Source: Cytophagaceae bacterium
GTDB lineage: Bacteria; Bacteroidota; Bacteroidia; Flavobacteriales; Flavobacteriaceae
Assembly: GCA_002710685.1 (NCBI GenBank)
Contig: PALD01000071.1
Coordinates: 1 to 64,000, forward strand
Length of the DNA: 64,000 bases
Direction: 5' to 3'
The notes beneath the pieces were generated by a model. It did no database searches, was not told the DNA's origin, and saw only the letters and a list, made by a program, of their open reading frames with translations. Below, in pieces: positions 46,492-56,847 of this stretch (positions are counted from its first letter, which is position 1; every line of letters starts with the position of its first letter). The position numbers and the translations under genes were made by a program.

Positions 46492-47274
46492 ATGAAAAAT
46501 ATATTAAACAAATTTAAAGTAGCTTTCTTGCTATTGGTAAGTAGCTTGATAATGCAATCATGCCTACTTGATGACGATGTTACTGATTTTGGTACTGGTC
46601 CCGTACTGGTTCAATTTTCAAACTTAACAGCATCACAAAACTTTTTACAGACAGAGGCTAACACGGTATATGAATATGACATACCGGTAAGTATCTTTGG
46701 AGGTAGGAATGTTGCTCTTGATAGAGATGTTGATTTTACAGTTTCAACAAGCTCAGAATCTACAGCAACTGAAGGAGTAGAATTCAATTTTCTTGGAGGC
46801 AAATCTTTTACAATACCAGCGGGTAGCCTTCAAGCTAACGTTAAGATAGAAGTTTTGTCTGAAAATCTTGATTCGGCTAATCCTCCAACATTGGTATTGC
46901 AGATTGATTCATCAAGCGAAGCGGTTTCTGATATTAATACGACAAAAATCGTATTACAGGCCATATGTCCATCCAACTTGGCTGGAGCTTATGAATATAC
47001 AAATCTTCCTCCAGGAGCATATCCTGTAACAGTTACAGAAACTGGTGCAGGTACCTATTCTGTAAGCAGGGACAATTATTTTGGAGGTTCATATGCTTTT
47101 AATATTTCTGATGTATGTGGAGTTATCACCATTACCGGAGGAACCCTAACTGATAGCTTTGGTATAGCTACTGAAGGAGGAGGAACCGTTGATGCAGATA
47201 CAGGTATCATTACCTTCACTTATACTGCAGATGGCTATTTTAGCAATAGAACGATGACCCTAGTGCCTCAATAA
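46492..47274 (+). CDS. lipoprotein of the second SusCD operon, Calx-beta/DUF1735-like
   Basis: The 260-residue protein has a lipobox (IMQSC) followed by LLDDD, an acidic run compatible with surface export. The body contains a Calx-beta-like or DUF1735-like strand pattern (DRDVDFTVSTSSESTATEGV, VLSENLDSANPPTLVLQID) and a small C-terminal beta domain. Surface lipoproteins in this place usually bind the substrate of the SusCD pair; this is inferred from context only. Confidence 0.72.
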   Translation: MKNILNKFKVAFLLLVSSLIMQSCLLDDDVTDFGTGPVLVQFSNLTASQNFLQTEANTVYEYDIPVSIFGGRNVALDRDVDFTVSTSSESTATEGVEFNFLGGKSFTIPAGSLQANVKIEVLSENLDSANPPTLVLQIDSSSEAVSDINTTKIVLQAICPSNLAGAYEYTNLPPGAYPVTVTETGAGTYSVSRDNYFGGSYAFNISDVCGVITITGGTLTDSFGIATEGGGTVDADTGIITFTYTADGYFSNRTMTLVPQ

Positions 47275-47296
47275 AATCTTATTTAGGTCTTAATAT

Positions 47297-47325
47297 AAAA
47301 ACCACCTCGATAGAGGTGGTTTTTT
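47297..47325 (+). terminator. terminator of second SusCD operon
   Basis: The stem 47297-47307 (AAAACCACCTC) pairs with 47313-47323 around a 5-nt loop, followed by a T run. Confidence 0.92.
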
Positions 47326-47327
47326 CT

Positions 47328-47344
47328 TTTGGCTTAAAGCCAAA
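47328..47344. repeat. iterated palindrome TTTGGCTTAAAGCCAAA
   Basis: An A-type copy between the SusCD terminator and prfA. It is the first clear copy after the copy-free SusCD region. Confidence 0.75.
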
Positions 47345-47412
47345 TTAACACCCACCGCACACATGGCATAAACCTAAAAATTTCCGTAAATTCGCACACT
47401 ATTCCACAAAGC

Positions 47413-48489
47413 ATGCTAGACAAACTCAATATAGTTAAACAACGTTTTGACGAGGTAAGTGACCTTATCATTCAACCAGATGTAATAAGTGATCAAAAGC
47501 GCTACATCGAGCTCAATAAGGAATATAAGGACCTGCGCGCATTGATGGACGAGCGCGAAAAGTATGTTACCCTACAGGACCGTATCACTGAAGCTGAGGA
47601 GATAATTGCTGATGGCAGTGATGCTGAGATGGTCGATATGGCAAAGATGCAAATGGACGAGGCAAAGGAGCAACTGCCCGCACTAGAAGAAAAAATACGT
47701 TTCCTGCTGGTGCCCAAAGATCCTGAAGATGCCAAGAATGCCGTTATGGAGATACGTGCGGGAACCGGTGGTGACGAGGCAAGTATCTTTGCGGGAGATC
47801 TATACCGCATGTATGCCAAATATTGTGAGAGCAAGGGCTGGAAGACCAATGTCATAGACCTTAACGAGGGTACCAGTGGCGGATATAAGGAAATCCATAT
47901 GGAGGTTACTGGTGAAGATGTCTATGGCACATTGAAGTTTGAGGCTGGCGTGCACCGCGTACAGCGCGTGCCACAAACAGAAACACAGGGCCGTGTACAT
48001 ACTAGTGCGGCAACGGTGATGGTTTTTCCCGAGGCTGAAGAATTTGACGTACAGATAGACCCTAAGGACGTGCGCATTGACTATTTCTGTTCATCAGGAC
48101 CGGGGGGGCAATCAGTAAACACCACCTACTCGGCAGTAAGGTTGACCCACGAGCCCACAGGTATCGTGGTACAGTGCCAGGATCAAAAATCACAACATAA
48201 AAACAGGGAGAAAGCCTTTGGGGTTTTACGCTCCAGGATTTATGATAGGGAGTTGGCAAAACGCCAGGAAGAAGAATCGGCAAAGCGTGGTAGCATGGTG
48301 ACCAGTGGTGACCGTAGTGCTAAGATACGCACATATAACTACCCGCAGGGACGTGTTACGGACCACCGTATCAACCTTACCTTGTATGATTTGTCAAACA
48401 TCATCGATGGTGATATTCAAAAGATTATTGACGAACTTCAACTGGTTAGCAATACAGAGAAGCTCAAAGAGGCAGGAGAAACATTTTAA
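47413..48489 (+). CDS. prfA: peptide chain release factor 1
   Basis: The 358-residue protein has the RF1 pattern: the GGQ motif at residues 231-233 ([12 protein letters not shown]), which triggers peptide release, and the PQT tripeptide at 187-189 in [13 protein letters not shown], corresponding to the PxT anticodon motif that reads UAA and UAG. pyrF follows after 9 nt. Length is normal. Confidence 0.96.
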   Translation: MLDKLNIVKQRFDEVSDLIIQPDVISDQKRYIELNKEYKDLRALMDEREKYVTLQDRITEAEEIIADGSDAEMVDMAKMQMDEAKEQLPALEEKIRFLLVPKDPEDAKNAVMEIRAGTGGDEASIFAGDLYRMYAKYCESKGWKTNVIDLNEGTSGGYKEIHMEVTGEDVYGTLKFEAGVHRVQRVPQTETQGRVHTSAATVMVFPEAEEFDVQIDPKDVRIDYFCSSGPGGQSVNTTYSAVRLTHEPTGIVVQCQDQKSQHKNREKAFGVLRSRIYDRELAKRQEEESAKRGSMVTSGDRSAKIRTYNYPQGRVTDHRINLTLYDLSNIIDGDIQKIIDELQLVSNTEKLKEAGETF

Positions 48490-48498
48490 GACAATACA

Positions 48499-49323
48499 TT
48501 GACCACAGCACAGCTTTTTGAACAGATAAAAATGAAAAAATCCATGCTCTGTGTGGGGCTGGATGTTGACCTGGCAAAAATCCCGCAATATTTGCTGGAT
48601 GGAGAAGACCCTATCTTTACGTTCAATAAAGCAATAATAGATGCCACGCATCAATATGCGGTTGCTTACAAGCCCAATACCGCCTTTTACGAGGCTCATG
48701 GCCTCAAGGGGTGGCAATCCCTGCAAAAGACAATTGACTATCTCAATGCAGAATACCCTGAAATTTTTACCATCGCTGATGCAAAACGGGGAGACATAGG
48801 CAATACCAGCCGTATGTACGCCAAGGCTTTTCTCGAAGATATGTGCTTTGATTCAATTACCGTGGCGCCCTATATGGGCAAAGATTCAGTTGAGCCATTT
48901 TTGTCTTTCGACGAAAAATATGCCATCCTGCTCGCGCTTACCTCAAACGCGGGAGCTTTTGATTTTCAGACCAAAACAAGCGAGGATGAAGAACTCTACA
49001 AAAAAGTACTCAAAACCTCCCAAGAATGGCAGGGTAGCGATAAGCTCATGTATGTTGTGGGGGCCACAAAAGCCGAATTCTTTGCTCAAATACGTAAAAT
49101 CATCCCACACGCTTTCCTGCTCGTGCCGGGTATAGGCGCACAAGGAGGTGACCTCGCCTCGGTTTGTGAATTTGGCATGAATGACCAGGCAGGCCTGTTC
49201 ATCAATTCTTCCAGGGGCATTATCTATGCTTCAAACGGAGAAGATTATGCACAAGCGGCAGCAAGAGAGGCCGGCAACCTGCAAGCGCAGATGGCCCAGA
49301 TTCTTTCGGCAAGATTCAATTAG
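48499..49323 (+). CDS. pyrF: orotidine 5'-phosphate decarboxylase, long type
   Basis: The 274-residue enzyme decarboxylates OMP to UMP. The catalytic DAKRGD motif lies at residues 94-99, followed by [14 protein letters not shown] and the phosphate-binding [10 protein letters not shown]. Translation starts at TTG (48499), since the conserved beginning [17 protein letters not shown] needs it and no ATG is available upstream. The context ACATTGACCAC is almost the same as at the kmo start. Confidence 0.95.
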   Translation: MTTAQLFEQIKMKKSMLCVGLDVDLAKIPQYLLDGEDPIFTFNKAIIDATHQYAVAYKPNTAFYEAHGLKGWQSLQKTIDYLNAEYPEIFTIADAKRGDIGNTSRMYAKAFLEDMCFDSITVAPYMGKDSVEPFLSFDEKYAILLALTSNAGAFDFQTKTSEDEELYKKVLKTSQEWQGSDKLMYVVGATKAEFFAQIRKIIPHAFLLVPGIGAQGGDLASVCEFGMNDQAGLFINSSRGIIYASNGEDYAQAAAREAGNLQAQMAQILSARFN

Positions 49324-49335
49324 GGGTCAAAGACA

Positions 49336-49515
49336 TTATATTATTGACAAGATAATCTGAGGATTCTTGTCAGAGTCCATCAATAGGATCTTCTTGAGCA
49401 ATTGTTGCGCCTCAAAGTCATAATAATCACTTTCAGAGGGTGATGAAAAACGCAGGTTGTATGCCAGTTCCAAGGCTTGTTTGTATTTGGTTTCCAGCTT
49501 TTCAATGATAGACAT
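49336..49515 (-). CDS. 59-residue hypothetical protein
   Basis: A short minus-strand ORF with an ATG at 49515 encodes a helical, charged protein beginning MSIIEKLETKYKQALELAY. It contains FSSPSESDYYDFEAQQLLKK and ends at TAA 49336. The pattern of an amphipathic helix, a short SxSD break and a second helix is faintly like DUF6435 (Lacal_2735-type) mini-proteins, but the match is too weak to name. It is convergent with pyrF, 12 nt apart. I consider it a plausible real gene, not proven. Confidence 0.5.
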   Translation of the reverse strand: MSIIEKLETKYKQALELAYNLRFSSPSESDYYDFEAQQLLKKILLMDSDKNPQIILSII

Positions 49516-50036
49516 AAGCAGTAAATTTAGGGGTTAACATGGTCATGAACCACACCTCAATTTAAATAAAAATTGTTTTGGTTTTTATGCATTACAAATA
49601 GTTTAACACATTGACAGTCAATATCTAATAAACGTATCTGCAACATTTGTTGATTTTGTTTGTAGGATGTTATGGTAAAACCTGCAATTACTGGGGTTTA
49701 TAACATTTTCGCTTAAAGCGAAATAAATGGCTACTCGTTAAATTTTAACTTTTTGATAGAGGTGAAGTTGCTGTACAAATCCCGGCTGGGCTTAAAAAAT
49801 ACTTGTGCTATTCATACTTCTGTGCCTTTATGGACGGGGATGAAGAGATATCTGCATATGAAACACATTATATTTATTCAGTAAATCATGGGAGTCTTGC
49901 CTTTATAAAATTGTAAACCGCAAATTCCCTTTGGGGAAAATGGAGGTATTATAAAAAGCAAAACCCAGAAATGATGGGAGTAATGGGAACAATGTGGAAA
50001 TGACCAATAGTATCAGCTTTGAAAGAATACATGGTC
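49516..50036. other. 521-nt intergenic region with no convincing gene
   Basis: Only short frames of 28-40 codons are present and none has a recognisable domain. One iterated palindrome lies at 49707. The region separates convergently and divergently placed genes and may contain an undetected regulatory RNA or gene remnant. Confidence 0.5.
49707..49723. repeat. iterated palindrome TTTCGCTTAAAGCGAAA
   Basis: A perfect A-type copy in the non-coding region downstream of pyrF. Confidence 0.75.
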
Positions 50037-51011
50037 TTACCCATAGCTCTCTTCCCGTATCTTTTCGGTTTCAGGGGCGCTTTTAAAGACATCCCAGTCC
50101 TTACCTTGTGTTCTCCTGGCGCCCAGGATGTTTGCGTACTGCCCCGCAAGGATGGGGTCTTTGAATTTTGCAAAACCATATGCAAGGCCACCGGCAAAGC
50201 TGTCTCCACAACCTGTGGTGTCCACGACCTTGTTTACCTTGACCGAAGATATCCAGTCTTTGACCATTTGACCATCTTCTTTATGGTAGAGCACGCAGCC
50301 ACGTGAGTCCATCGTGATATAAAAGTACTTTACGCCTTTTTTGAGCACATGTTCGGCCAGGGCATCTAGGTGTTCTGTCTTGTTCTCGTCATAAATAGAG
50401 GGTATCTCACCTTCATACTCATTGGCAAACCACATGCACTGGGATTCTTCCAGGTTCATTTTGAGCACATCGATGTACGGTAACCATTCATCACGGTCTA
50501 TCCAGAATTTACGATGCCTATGACCTTTTACGTCCATTGCTGTGGTCGCGCCGTGTGCATCAAAGATTATGGGGGCTTCACTGTTTGCTTTGATAAACAT
50601 CAGCGTGCTCAGTGCAATCTCAAAATCAGTTATGGGCACAAATACAAAGGCATGGGCATCCAGGTGGGGTTCAATATGGTCTGGGCGTATGGGGTTCATG
50701 CAGGCCAACTGCTTTTCTTCACGGTTGTTTTGATCTTTAAAGTCCAAGAAGATCACCGTGCCCCGGTCTTCATCGCTATTGATGCCAGAAAAATCTATGT
50801 TGTCATGCCCTGAGAATTCTTCAATGATGTTTGCCTTGTCCTTTTTATGAATGTTGGAAATGGGTACAACGGTGCCTTCTTCCCTTAATAATTTCGCAAG
50901 AGCGATAACAGGATGGGTAACACAGCCATAGCGGGTAATGATAATGTTTTCATAGGTAGATATGGTATCACGCGGTATGGGCCCAGCCACAACAACTTTA
51001 ATAGAACTCAT
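50037..51011 (-). CDS. PfkB-family carbohydrate/nucleoside kinase
   Basis: The 324-residue protein is a ribokinase-type kinase, with the anion hole and catalytic Asp in VVDTTGCGDSFAGGLAYGFAKF (about residue 270) and an N-terminal VVVAGPIPRDT. The substrate cannot be assigned: it lacks a clear sugar-specific signature. It begins 3 nt after the DUF4197 stop on the same strand, so the two are cotranscribed. Confidence 0.85.
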   Translation of the reverse strand: MSSIKVVVAGPIPRDTISTYENIIITRYGCVTHPVIALAKLLREEGTVVPISNIHKKDKANIIEEFSGHDNIDFSGINSDEDRGTVIFLDFKDQNNREEKQLACMNPIRPDHIEPHLDAHAFVFVPITDFEIALSTLMFIKANSEAPIIFDAHGATTAMDVKGHRHRKFWIDRDEWLPYIDVLKMNLEESQCMWFANEYEGEIPSIYDENKTEHLDALAEHVLKKGVKYFYITMDSRGCVLYHKEDGQMVKDWISSVKVNKVVDTTGCGDSFAGGLAYGFAKFKDPILAGQYANILGARRTQGKDWDVFKSAPETEKIREESYG

Positions 51012-51014
51012 AAT

Positions 51015-51716
51015 TTAATCTTGTAATGCAAAAACACGCTGCAACAAAGATGTTGTGCGTGCGGCAATGTTATTTCTTATATCCTTTTCTTCAACGGCAA
51101 TCATGGTAAAGACCCCATCCAGGGCCTCATTGGTGACATAGTCTGTAAGGTCTGGATTGACGTTGTTCACAAAGGGGATTTGATTGTAGCGTGTAATGAG
51201 CTGCTGCCAGATGGCATCAGCCCCTACCTTTTGAAAAGAGTTTTTTATCACGGGGTTAAACTTTGCATACAGTGAGCTCGTGGTCCTGTTCTCCAGGTAT
51301 GTCGTGGCTGAACGGTCATCGCCCAGCAATATGTTTTTGGCATCGGCAAAGGTGATGCCCTTTACCGCATCCACAAAAATGGGGGTGGCCTCGCTCACGG
51401 CATCTTCTGCAGCGCGGTTGAGTAACTTTAATCCCTCATCAGCAAGGTTGCCCAGTCCTATATCCCGTAATGTTTTATCTACTTTTTGCAGTTCGGGGGG
51501 AAGCAGGATCTTGACAAGGCCATTGTTATAAAAACCATTTTCTTGGGTAAGCTTTGTAACTTCTTTGTCAATGCCCAATTGTAATGCCTGTTTCAGCCCA
51601 CTGGCAATCGTGGTATTATCCAGGCCCGTTTCACTGGGTAGGCTTCCTATGACCGAGTTGAGTTCTGCACAACTGGTGGCGGCAAGGATCATCATTAGGG
51701 CTATGATTTTTTTCAT
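51015..51716 (-). CDS. DUF4197 lipoprotein
   Basis: The 233-residue protein has a lipobox (AATSC, Cys16) and the DUF4197 domain, recognisable from GLKQALQLGIDKEVTKLTQENGFYNN, PPELQKVDKTLRDIG and LLGDDRSATTYLENRT. The function is unknown; a periplasmic or outer-membrane location is expected. It is coupled to the PfkB gene. Confidence 0.88.
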   Translation of the reverse strand: MKKIIALMMILAATSCAELNSVIGSLPSETGLDNTTIASGLKQALQLGIDKEVTKLTQENGFYNNGLVKILLPPELQKVDKTLRDIGLGNLADEGLKLLNRAAEDAVSEATPIFVDAVKGITFADAKNILLGDDRSATTYLENRTTSSLYAKFNPVIKNSFQKVGADAIWQQLITRYNQIPFVNNVNPDLTDYVTNEALDGVFTMIAVEEKDIRNNIAARTTSLLQRVFALQD

Positions 51717-51791
51717 AAGTTGGATTTAGATAGGAATTTACGAATTATTGCCAAGTATAACCAAGGCAAAGTGTATTTGCGGTAGATTTCT

Positions 51792-51808
51792 TTTCGCTTT
51801 AAGCGAAA
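51792..51808. repeat. iterated palindrome TTTCGCTTTAAGCGAAA
   Basis: A perfect A-type copy directly after the purU stop codon. Confidence 0.75.
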
Positions 51809-52663
51809 TCAACTAAAGATCACCGTCTTATTGCCATACACCAGGACCTTGTTCTCGATGTGCGCCCTTATGGCCCTGGCCAAGACCATTTTTTCAAGAT
51901 CGCGCCCCTTCTCGATAAAATCCCTGACCGTGTGCACATGGGAAACACGCACGATCTCTTGCTCGATGATGGGGCCTTCGTCCAGGTCTGCAGTGGCATA
52001 GTGGCTGGTGGCCCCTATGATTTTCACACCGCGTTTAAAAGCGGCGTGGTAGGGCTTTGCGCCTATGAATGCCGGAAGGAAGGAATGATGAATATTTATG
52101 ATCTGGTCTGGAAATTGACGTACAAAATCATTGCTCAAGATCTGCATGTAGCGCGCCAGGATAATGAGGTCAATACCGTGTTCCTTGAGGAGTTCAGTAT
52201 GTTTTGCCTCGGCTTGTGGCTTGGTCTCCTTAGTTACCGGCACGTGCTTGAAGGGTATGTCAAACCGCTTTGCCACAATCTCTAGATCGGGATGATTGCT
52301 TATGATTAGCGGAATCTCAACCTTTAACTCACCAGAGGCATAACGCCCTAAAATGTCATACAGGCAGTGGTCGTATTTTGAGACAAAAAGTGCCAATCTG
52401 GGCGTGTAATGTGCGTCAAAGATCTTATAGTCCAGTTTAAAATCTTCTTTAAACTTGTCTTTAAATTGCTGTTCAAAAACTTCCTGCTTGAACGCTGGGC
52501 TGTCAAATTCACACTCCAGCCGCATAAAAAAAACCTGCTGCTCGCGGTCAACATGTTGATCAAGATATACGATATTACCATTGTCTTCCAGGATAAACTG
52601 GGTAATGGTTGTGACGATTCCCTTTTTATCTGGGCAGTTGATGAGTATGGTAAGTTTTTGCAT
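51809..52663 (-). CDS. purU: formyltetrahydrofolate deformylase
   Basis: The 284-residue protein has an N-terminal ACT domain (LTILINCPDKKGIVTTITQF) and a C-terminal formyltransferase fold, with INIHHSFLPAF carrying the catalytic His and the conserved Asp in ADLDEGPII. It hydrolyses 10-formyl-THF to THF and formate, balancing the one-carbon pool. Its stop is followed directly by an iterated palindrome. Confidence 0.94.
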   Translation of the reverse strand: MQKLTILINCPDKKGIVTTITQFILEDNGNIVYLDQHVDREQQVFFMRLECEFDSPAFKQEVFEQQFKDKFKEDFKLDYKIFDAHYTPRLALFVSKYDHCLYDILGRYASGELKVEIPLIISNHPDLEIVAKRFDIPFKHVPVTKETKPQAEAKHTELLKEHGIDLIILARYMQILSNDFVRQFPDQIINIHHSFLPAFIGAKPYHAAFKRGVKIIGATSHYATADLDEGPIIEQEIVRVSHVHTVRDFIEKGRDLEKMVLARAIRAHIENKVLVYGNKTVIFS

Positions 52664-52787
52664 GCGTCAAGCTTTATGACTAAGCTAAAACTTTCTTGAA
52701 AATAAGAAAATTGAAATAACTTAAAATAAAAGCCATTTAGTTGTCAAATCCTTAAATTAGCAACGCATATAAGCATTTTTTTTACGA

Positions 52788-55700
52788 ATGGAACAAATAG
52801 CACCGTACACGCCAAAAAATAAAATACGAATTGTAACCGCAGCGTCGCTTTTTGACGGCCATGATGCCGCCATCAATGTGATGCGCCGCATCATTCAGGC
52901 CACGGGTGTGGAGGTGATTCATCTGGGTCACGACCGCAGTGTGGACGAAGTGGTAAATACCGCGATTCAAGAAGATGTGCATGCTATAGCGATGACGAGC
53001 TATCAAGGCGGTCACATGGAATATTTTAAGTACATGTATGACCTATTGCAGGAGCGCGGTGCTGGCCAAATCCAGATTTTTGGTGGCGGTGGCGGTGTGA
53101 TCCTTCCAGAAGAAATCGAAGAATTGCAAGCGTACGGCATCACCAGAATTTATTCTCCAGATGATGGCCGTGAGCTGGGGCTTCAGGGTATGATAAACGA
53201 TCTTGTGGAAAAGTGCGATCACCCGGTAGGTGATTTGGCTTTAAGCCAAAATATAACCCCTGCACTACAGGCTAAAAACACAAATGTAATCGCGCGTCTC
53301 ATCAGCTTGGCAGAAAATCGCCATGATGCGTTTGAAAAACATTTTAAGCCTTCTGGTAAAAAGGTGCCCGTGCTGGGGATTACCGGTACGGGTGGTGCGG
53401 GTAAATCGTCTTTGGTCGATGAACTGGTGCGCAGATTTTTAAGTGATTTTGAAGATAAAACGCTTGGAATAATTTCGGTTGATCCTTCTAAAAAGAAAAC
53501 CGGCGGCGCTTTGCTGGGCGATAGGATCAGGATGAATGCCATCAATTCGCCACGAGTGTATATGCGTTCGCTGGCGACGCGTCAAAGCAATTTGGCACTA
53601 TCAAAACACGTGCAGGAAGCGGTTGAAGTTCTCAAGGCGTCAAAGTTTGACCTTATTATCCTTGAAACCTCCGGGATAGGGCAGAGTGATACCGAAATTT
53701 TAGATCACAGCGATGTATCGTTGTACGTGATGACACCAGAATTTGGAGCGGCAACCCAACTGGAAAAAATAGATATGCTTGATTTTGCAGACCTGGTTGC
53801 CATCAACAAATTTGATAAGCGTGGTGCTGTGGATGCTTTGCGAGACGTGAAAAAACAATACGCCCGCAACCATCAGTTATGGAGTGCAAAAGATGATGAA
53901 CTGCCTGTTTTTGGCACGATTGCTTCCCAGTTTAACGACCCGGGGATGAACCAGCTCTATAAGGCCGTGATGGACGAGCTAGTTGAAAATACAAAGGCAG
54001 ATTTAAAAAGTTCTTTTGAGATTTCAGATGAGATGTCTGAGAAGATTTTCGTGATTCCGCCGGCACGCACGCGCTATCTCTCTGAGATTGCAGAGAGCAA
54101 CCGCCATTATGATAAAACAGCTTCAGAGCAGGCTGAGGTCGCGCAAAAACTTTACGGCATTTTCAAGACGGTTTGTACAGTTGCTGGTTTGTCTTTCGGC
54201 GAAAGCGAAAATGCGCTTATCACCAAGAACGGCTTAGATGCTGATGCTTTAGTCAGCCAAGTTCAACAGGAAGACAAAAAGGAGTTGGTTGAGTTGCTTC
54301 TCAAAGAATTTGACCGCATAAAAATGAGTCTCAACCCATATAACTGGGAAGTGATCGTGGGCTGGGATGAAAAAGTGAACCGGTACAAGCAACCGGTGTA
54401 TAGCTTTAAAGTTCGTGATAAAGAAATTAAGATAGATACGCACACGGAGTCGCTGTCACATTCTCAAATCCCAAAGGTTGCCTTGCCCAAATACCAGGCC
54501 TGGGGCGATATTTTAAAATGGGTCTTGCAAGAGAATGTTCCTGGGGAATTTCCATACACTGCTGGGCTTTATCCTTTTAAAAGAACAGGTGAAGACCCCA
54601 CGCGCATGTTTGCCGGCGAGGGTGGCCCAGAGCGTACCAACCGTCGCTTTCATTACGTGAGCCTGGGCATGGCGGCAAAGCGACTTTCTACGGCGTTTGA
54701 TAGCGTGACATTGTACGGTAACGACCCAGATTATCGCCCGGATATTTATGGGAAAATAGGGAATGCGGGGGTCTCCATCTGTTGTCTTGATGATGCTAAA
54801 AAACTCTATTCTGGATTTGATTTGAGTGACCCGATGACCTCGGTGAGCATGACGATCAATGGTCCCGCGCCCATGTTGCTGGGGTTTTTCATGAATGCCG
54901 CCATTGACCAGAACTGTGAGAAATACATCAAAACAAATGGTCTGGAAGATAAAGTTGAAACGAAGCTAAAAGAGCTTTATGATGACAAGGGAATAAACAG
55001 GCCGGCGTATAAAAATTTTGCCGCTCAAGGCGAAAATCTCAATGACAAAAACCTGCCAGAAGGTAACGATGGTCTGGGCTTGATGTTGCTGGGGCTTACG
55101 GGGGACCAGATTCTCCCGGCAGATGTTTACCAACAGATCAAAATGGAGACTTTAAACAAGGTCCGCGGTACCGTCCAGGCAGATATCTTAAAAGAAGACC
55201 AAGCGCAGAACACCTGTATTTTCTCTACCGAGTTTGCCTTGCGCTTGATGGGCGATGTTCAGGAATATTTTATAGGGCAGCAGGTGCGCAATTTCTATTC
55301 GGTTTCTATTTCTGGGTATCACATTGCAGAGGCTGGTGCAAACCCCATTACACAGTTGGCCTTCACGCTTTCTAATGGTTTCACTTACGTGGAATATTAC
55401 CTGAGCCGTGGCATGGATATCAATAAATTTGGCCCGAATCTTTCGTTCTTCTTTAGCAACGGCGTTGACCCGGAGTATGCGGTTATAGGTCGTGTGGCGA
55501 GAAGAATTTGGGCGAAAGCCCTAAAAGAAAAATACGGTGCTAATCCACGTGCGCAAATGTTGAAATATCACATTCAGACTTCGGGAAGATCACTGCATGC
55601 CCAGGAGATTGATTTCAACGATATTCGCACAACTTTACAGGCATTGTATGCAATCTATGATAACTGCAACTCGTTGCACACCAATGCATATGACGAGGCG

Positions 55701-56264
55701 ATTACCACGCCTACCGAAGAAAGTGTGCGCCGCGCGATGGCAATACAGTTGATCATAAACAAAGAACTGGGACTGGCAAAAAACGAAAATCCCATTCAGG
55801 GGGCTTTTATTATTGAAGAACTTACTGACCTTGTGGAAGAAGCTGTGTTGTTAGAATTTGATAGGATAACAGAGCGCGGTGGCGTGCTGGGCGCCATGGA
55901 AACCATGTATCAGCGCAGCAAGATCCAGGAGGAAAGCCTGCATTATGAAACCCTAAAGCACACGGGCGAATATCCCATCATAGGTGTAAATACTTTTTTG
56001 AGCAGTAAAGGTTCTCCCACCATCAAGCCCATGGAGGTCATACGGGCAACAGAAGCCGAGAAAAAATCCCAGATCAATACACTGGAGGATCTTCATCAGG
56101 CTTTCGCCGAAAGGCAAACAACAGCATTGAAGGATCTACAGGAAGCCGCCATAAACAATGATAACATCTTTGATAAACTTATGGAAGCGACCAAGGTTTG
56201 CTCACTGGGACAGATTACAAATGCACTGTTTGAAGTAGGTGGGCAATATCGCAGGAACATGTAA
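52788..56264 (+). CDS. icmF: fused isobutyryl-CoA mutase (IcmF)
   Basis: The 1158-residue fusion combines three parts. An N-terminal B12-binding domain (1-140) has FDGHDAA with predicted cobalt-ligand His25 and the GGGGG loop. A MeaB-like G-protein chaperone (about 190-450) has the P-loop GTGGAGKS at 200-207 and NKFDKRG. The mutase barrel begins near 570 with [20 protein letters not shown] and TNRRFHYVS. These barrel residues fit IcmF (isobutyryl/butyryl-CoA) more than methylmalonyl-CoA mutase, which has different residues at the acyl-CoA site. Three iterated palindromes lie in the gene (53234, 54193, 56101). Confidence 0.94.
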   Translation: MEQIAPYTPKNKIRIVTAASLFDGHDAAINVMRRIIQATGVEVIHLGHDRSVDEVVNTAIQEDVHAIAMTSYQGGHMEYFKYMYDLLQERGAGQIQIFGGGGGVILPEEIEELQAYGITRIYSPDDGRELGLQGMINDLVEKCDHPVGDLALSQNITPALQAKNTNVIARLISLAENRHDAFEKHFKPSGKKVPVLGITGTGGAGKSSLVDELVRRFLSDFEDKTLGIISVDPSKKKTGGALLGDRIRMNAINSPRVYMRSLATRQSNLALSKHVQEAVEVLKASKFDLIILETSGIGQSDTEILDHSDVSLYVMTPEFGAATQLEKIDMLDFADLVAINKFDKRGAVDALRDVKKQYARNHQLWSAKDDELPVFGTIASQFNDPGMNQLYKAVMDELVENTKADLKSSFEISDEMSEKIFVIPPARTRYLSEIAESNRHYDKTASEQAEVAQKLYGIFKTVCTVAGLSFGESENALITKNGLDADALVSQVQQEDKKELVELLLKEFDRIKMSLNPYNWEVIVGWDEKVNRYKQPVYSFKVRDKEIKIDTHTESLSHSQIPKVALPKYQAWGDILKWVLQENVPGEFPYTAGLYPFKRTGEDPTRMFAGEGGPERTNRRFHYVSLGMAAKRLSTAFDSVTLYGNDPDYRPDIYGKIGNAGVSICCLDDAKKLYSGFDLSDPMTSVSMTINGPAPMLLGFFMNAAIDQNCEKYIKTNGLEDKVETKLKELYDDKGINRPAYKNFAAQGENLNDKNLPEGNDGLGLMLLGLTGDQILPADVYQQIKMETLNKVRGTVQADILKEDQAQNTCIFSTEFALRLMGDVQEYFIGQQVRNFYSVSISGYHIAEAGANPITQLAFTLSNGFTYVEYYLSRGMDINKFGPNLSFFFSNGVDPEYAVIGRVARRIWAKALKEKYGANPRAQMLKYHIQTSGRSLHAQEIDFNDIRTTLQALYAIYDNCNSLHTNAYDEAITTPTEESVRRAMAIQLIINKELGLAKNENPIQGAFIIEELTDLVEEAVLLEFDRITERGGVLGAMETMYQRSKIQEESLHYETLKHTGEYPIIGVNTFLSSKGSPTIKPMEVIRATEAEKKSQINTLEDLHQAFAERQTTALKDLQEAAINNDNIFDKLMEATKVCSLGQITNALFEVGGQYRRNM
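53234..53250. repeat. iterated palindrome TTTGGCTTTAAGCCAAA
   Basis: An A-type copy inside icmF, between the B12 and G-protein domains. Confidence 0.75.
54193..54205. repeat. iterated palindrome CTTTCGGCGAAAG
   Basis: A B-type copy inside icmF (encodes LSFGES). Confidence 0.7.
56101..56113. repeat. iterated palindrome CTTTCGCCGAAAG
   Basis: A B-type copy near the 3' end of icmF (encodes AFAER). Confidence 0.7.
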
Positions 56265-56305
56265 ACCAGTAGTTTTTAAAAAATTGCAGGAAAACTTGAT
56301 AAACA

Positions 56306-56338
56306 CGACATAAATTAATAAATTTGTGACAAATGTCG
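56306..56338 (+). promoter_or_regulatory. promoter and inverted-repeat operator of RES/Xre module
   Basis: The 6-nt arms CGACAT (56306-56311) and ATGTCG (56333-56338) flank a perfect -7 box TAAATTTG (56319-56326). The predicted transcription start lies inside the repeat, a typical arrangement for autorepression by the antitoxin. Confidence 0.6.
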
Positions 56339-56343
56339 CTTCA

Positions 56344-56847
56344 ATGAAAGATTATGGTTCACATCAAGAAATAGGCAATGCCGTTAAGGAGCCGGCATCA
56401 ATCTATAAATTAGAAAATAGATATGACCGTATGGTAAGCCTGCTGGGAGGAAGCCGTATGGTGGGACAGGTGGTCAACAGTGATGTAGATCTTGTTTCAT
56501 TGTCAAGGCACGGGCTCCCCAAAAGCACGGCAAGCAACCTCAGCGAGGTGCTGGGGCTTAGTATGGAGCAGTTCAGCAAGTTGCTGCACGTGTCACTGCG
56601 CACCCTTCAGCGCAAGGATGATAAAGAGCTTCTTAGTGTTTACAGTACAGAGCAGCTCTTAGAAATCGCAAGCTTGGTTTCACGGGGTATAGAGGTATTT
56701 GCCACCCTTGAAAATTTCAAGAGCTGGTTACATTCTTCACCATATATCCTCAATGGGCAACGGCCCGTTGATTTTTTGGATACGAGGTTTGGCATACACT
56801 ACCTTAAGGATCTCATGGGCCGCATTGAGCAAGGTATCCCGTCGTAG
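56344..56847 (+). CDS. Xre/MbcA/ParS-type antitoxin (DUF2384)
   Basis: The 167-residue protein has an N-terminal DNA-binding region (about 55-100, ending in LRTLQRKDD) and a C-terminal DUF2384 domain with ALLEIASLVSRGIEVFATLENFKSWL-like sequence and GIHYLKDLMGRIE. It neutralises the RES toxin encoded next. The ATG at 56344 is used because a GTG at 56326 falls inside the predicted -7 box. The toxin starts immediately after its stop. Confidence 0.9.
   Translation: MKDYGSHQEIGNAVKEPASIYKLENRYDRMVSLLGGSRMVGQVVNSDVDLVSLSRHGLPKSTASNLSEVLGLSMEQFSKLLHVSLRTLQRKDDKELLSVYSTEQLLEIASLVSRGIEVFATLENFKSWLHSSPYILNGQRPVDFLDTRFGIHYLKDLMGRIEQGIPS

Noticed and set aside
49757-49879. Short plus-strand frames of 28-40 codons
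   Set aside because: No start context, domain or coding bias supports them.
56326-56343. GTG start for the antitoxin
   Set aside because: The GTG overlaps a perfect -7 box, so ATG 56344 is more likely.
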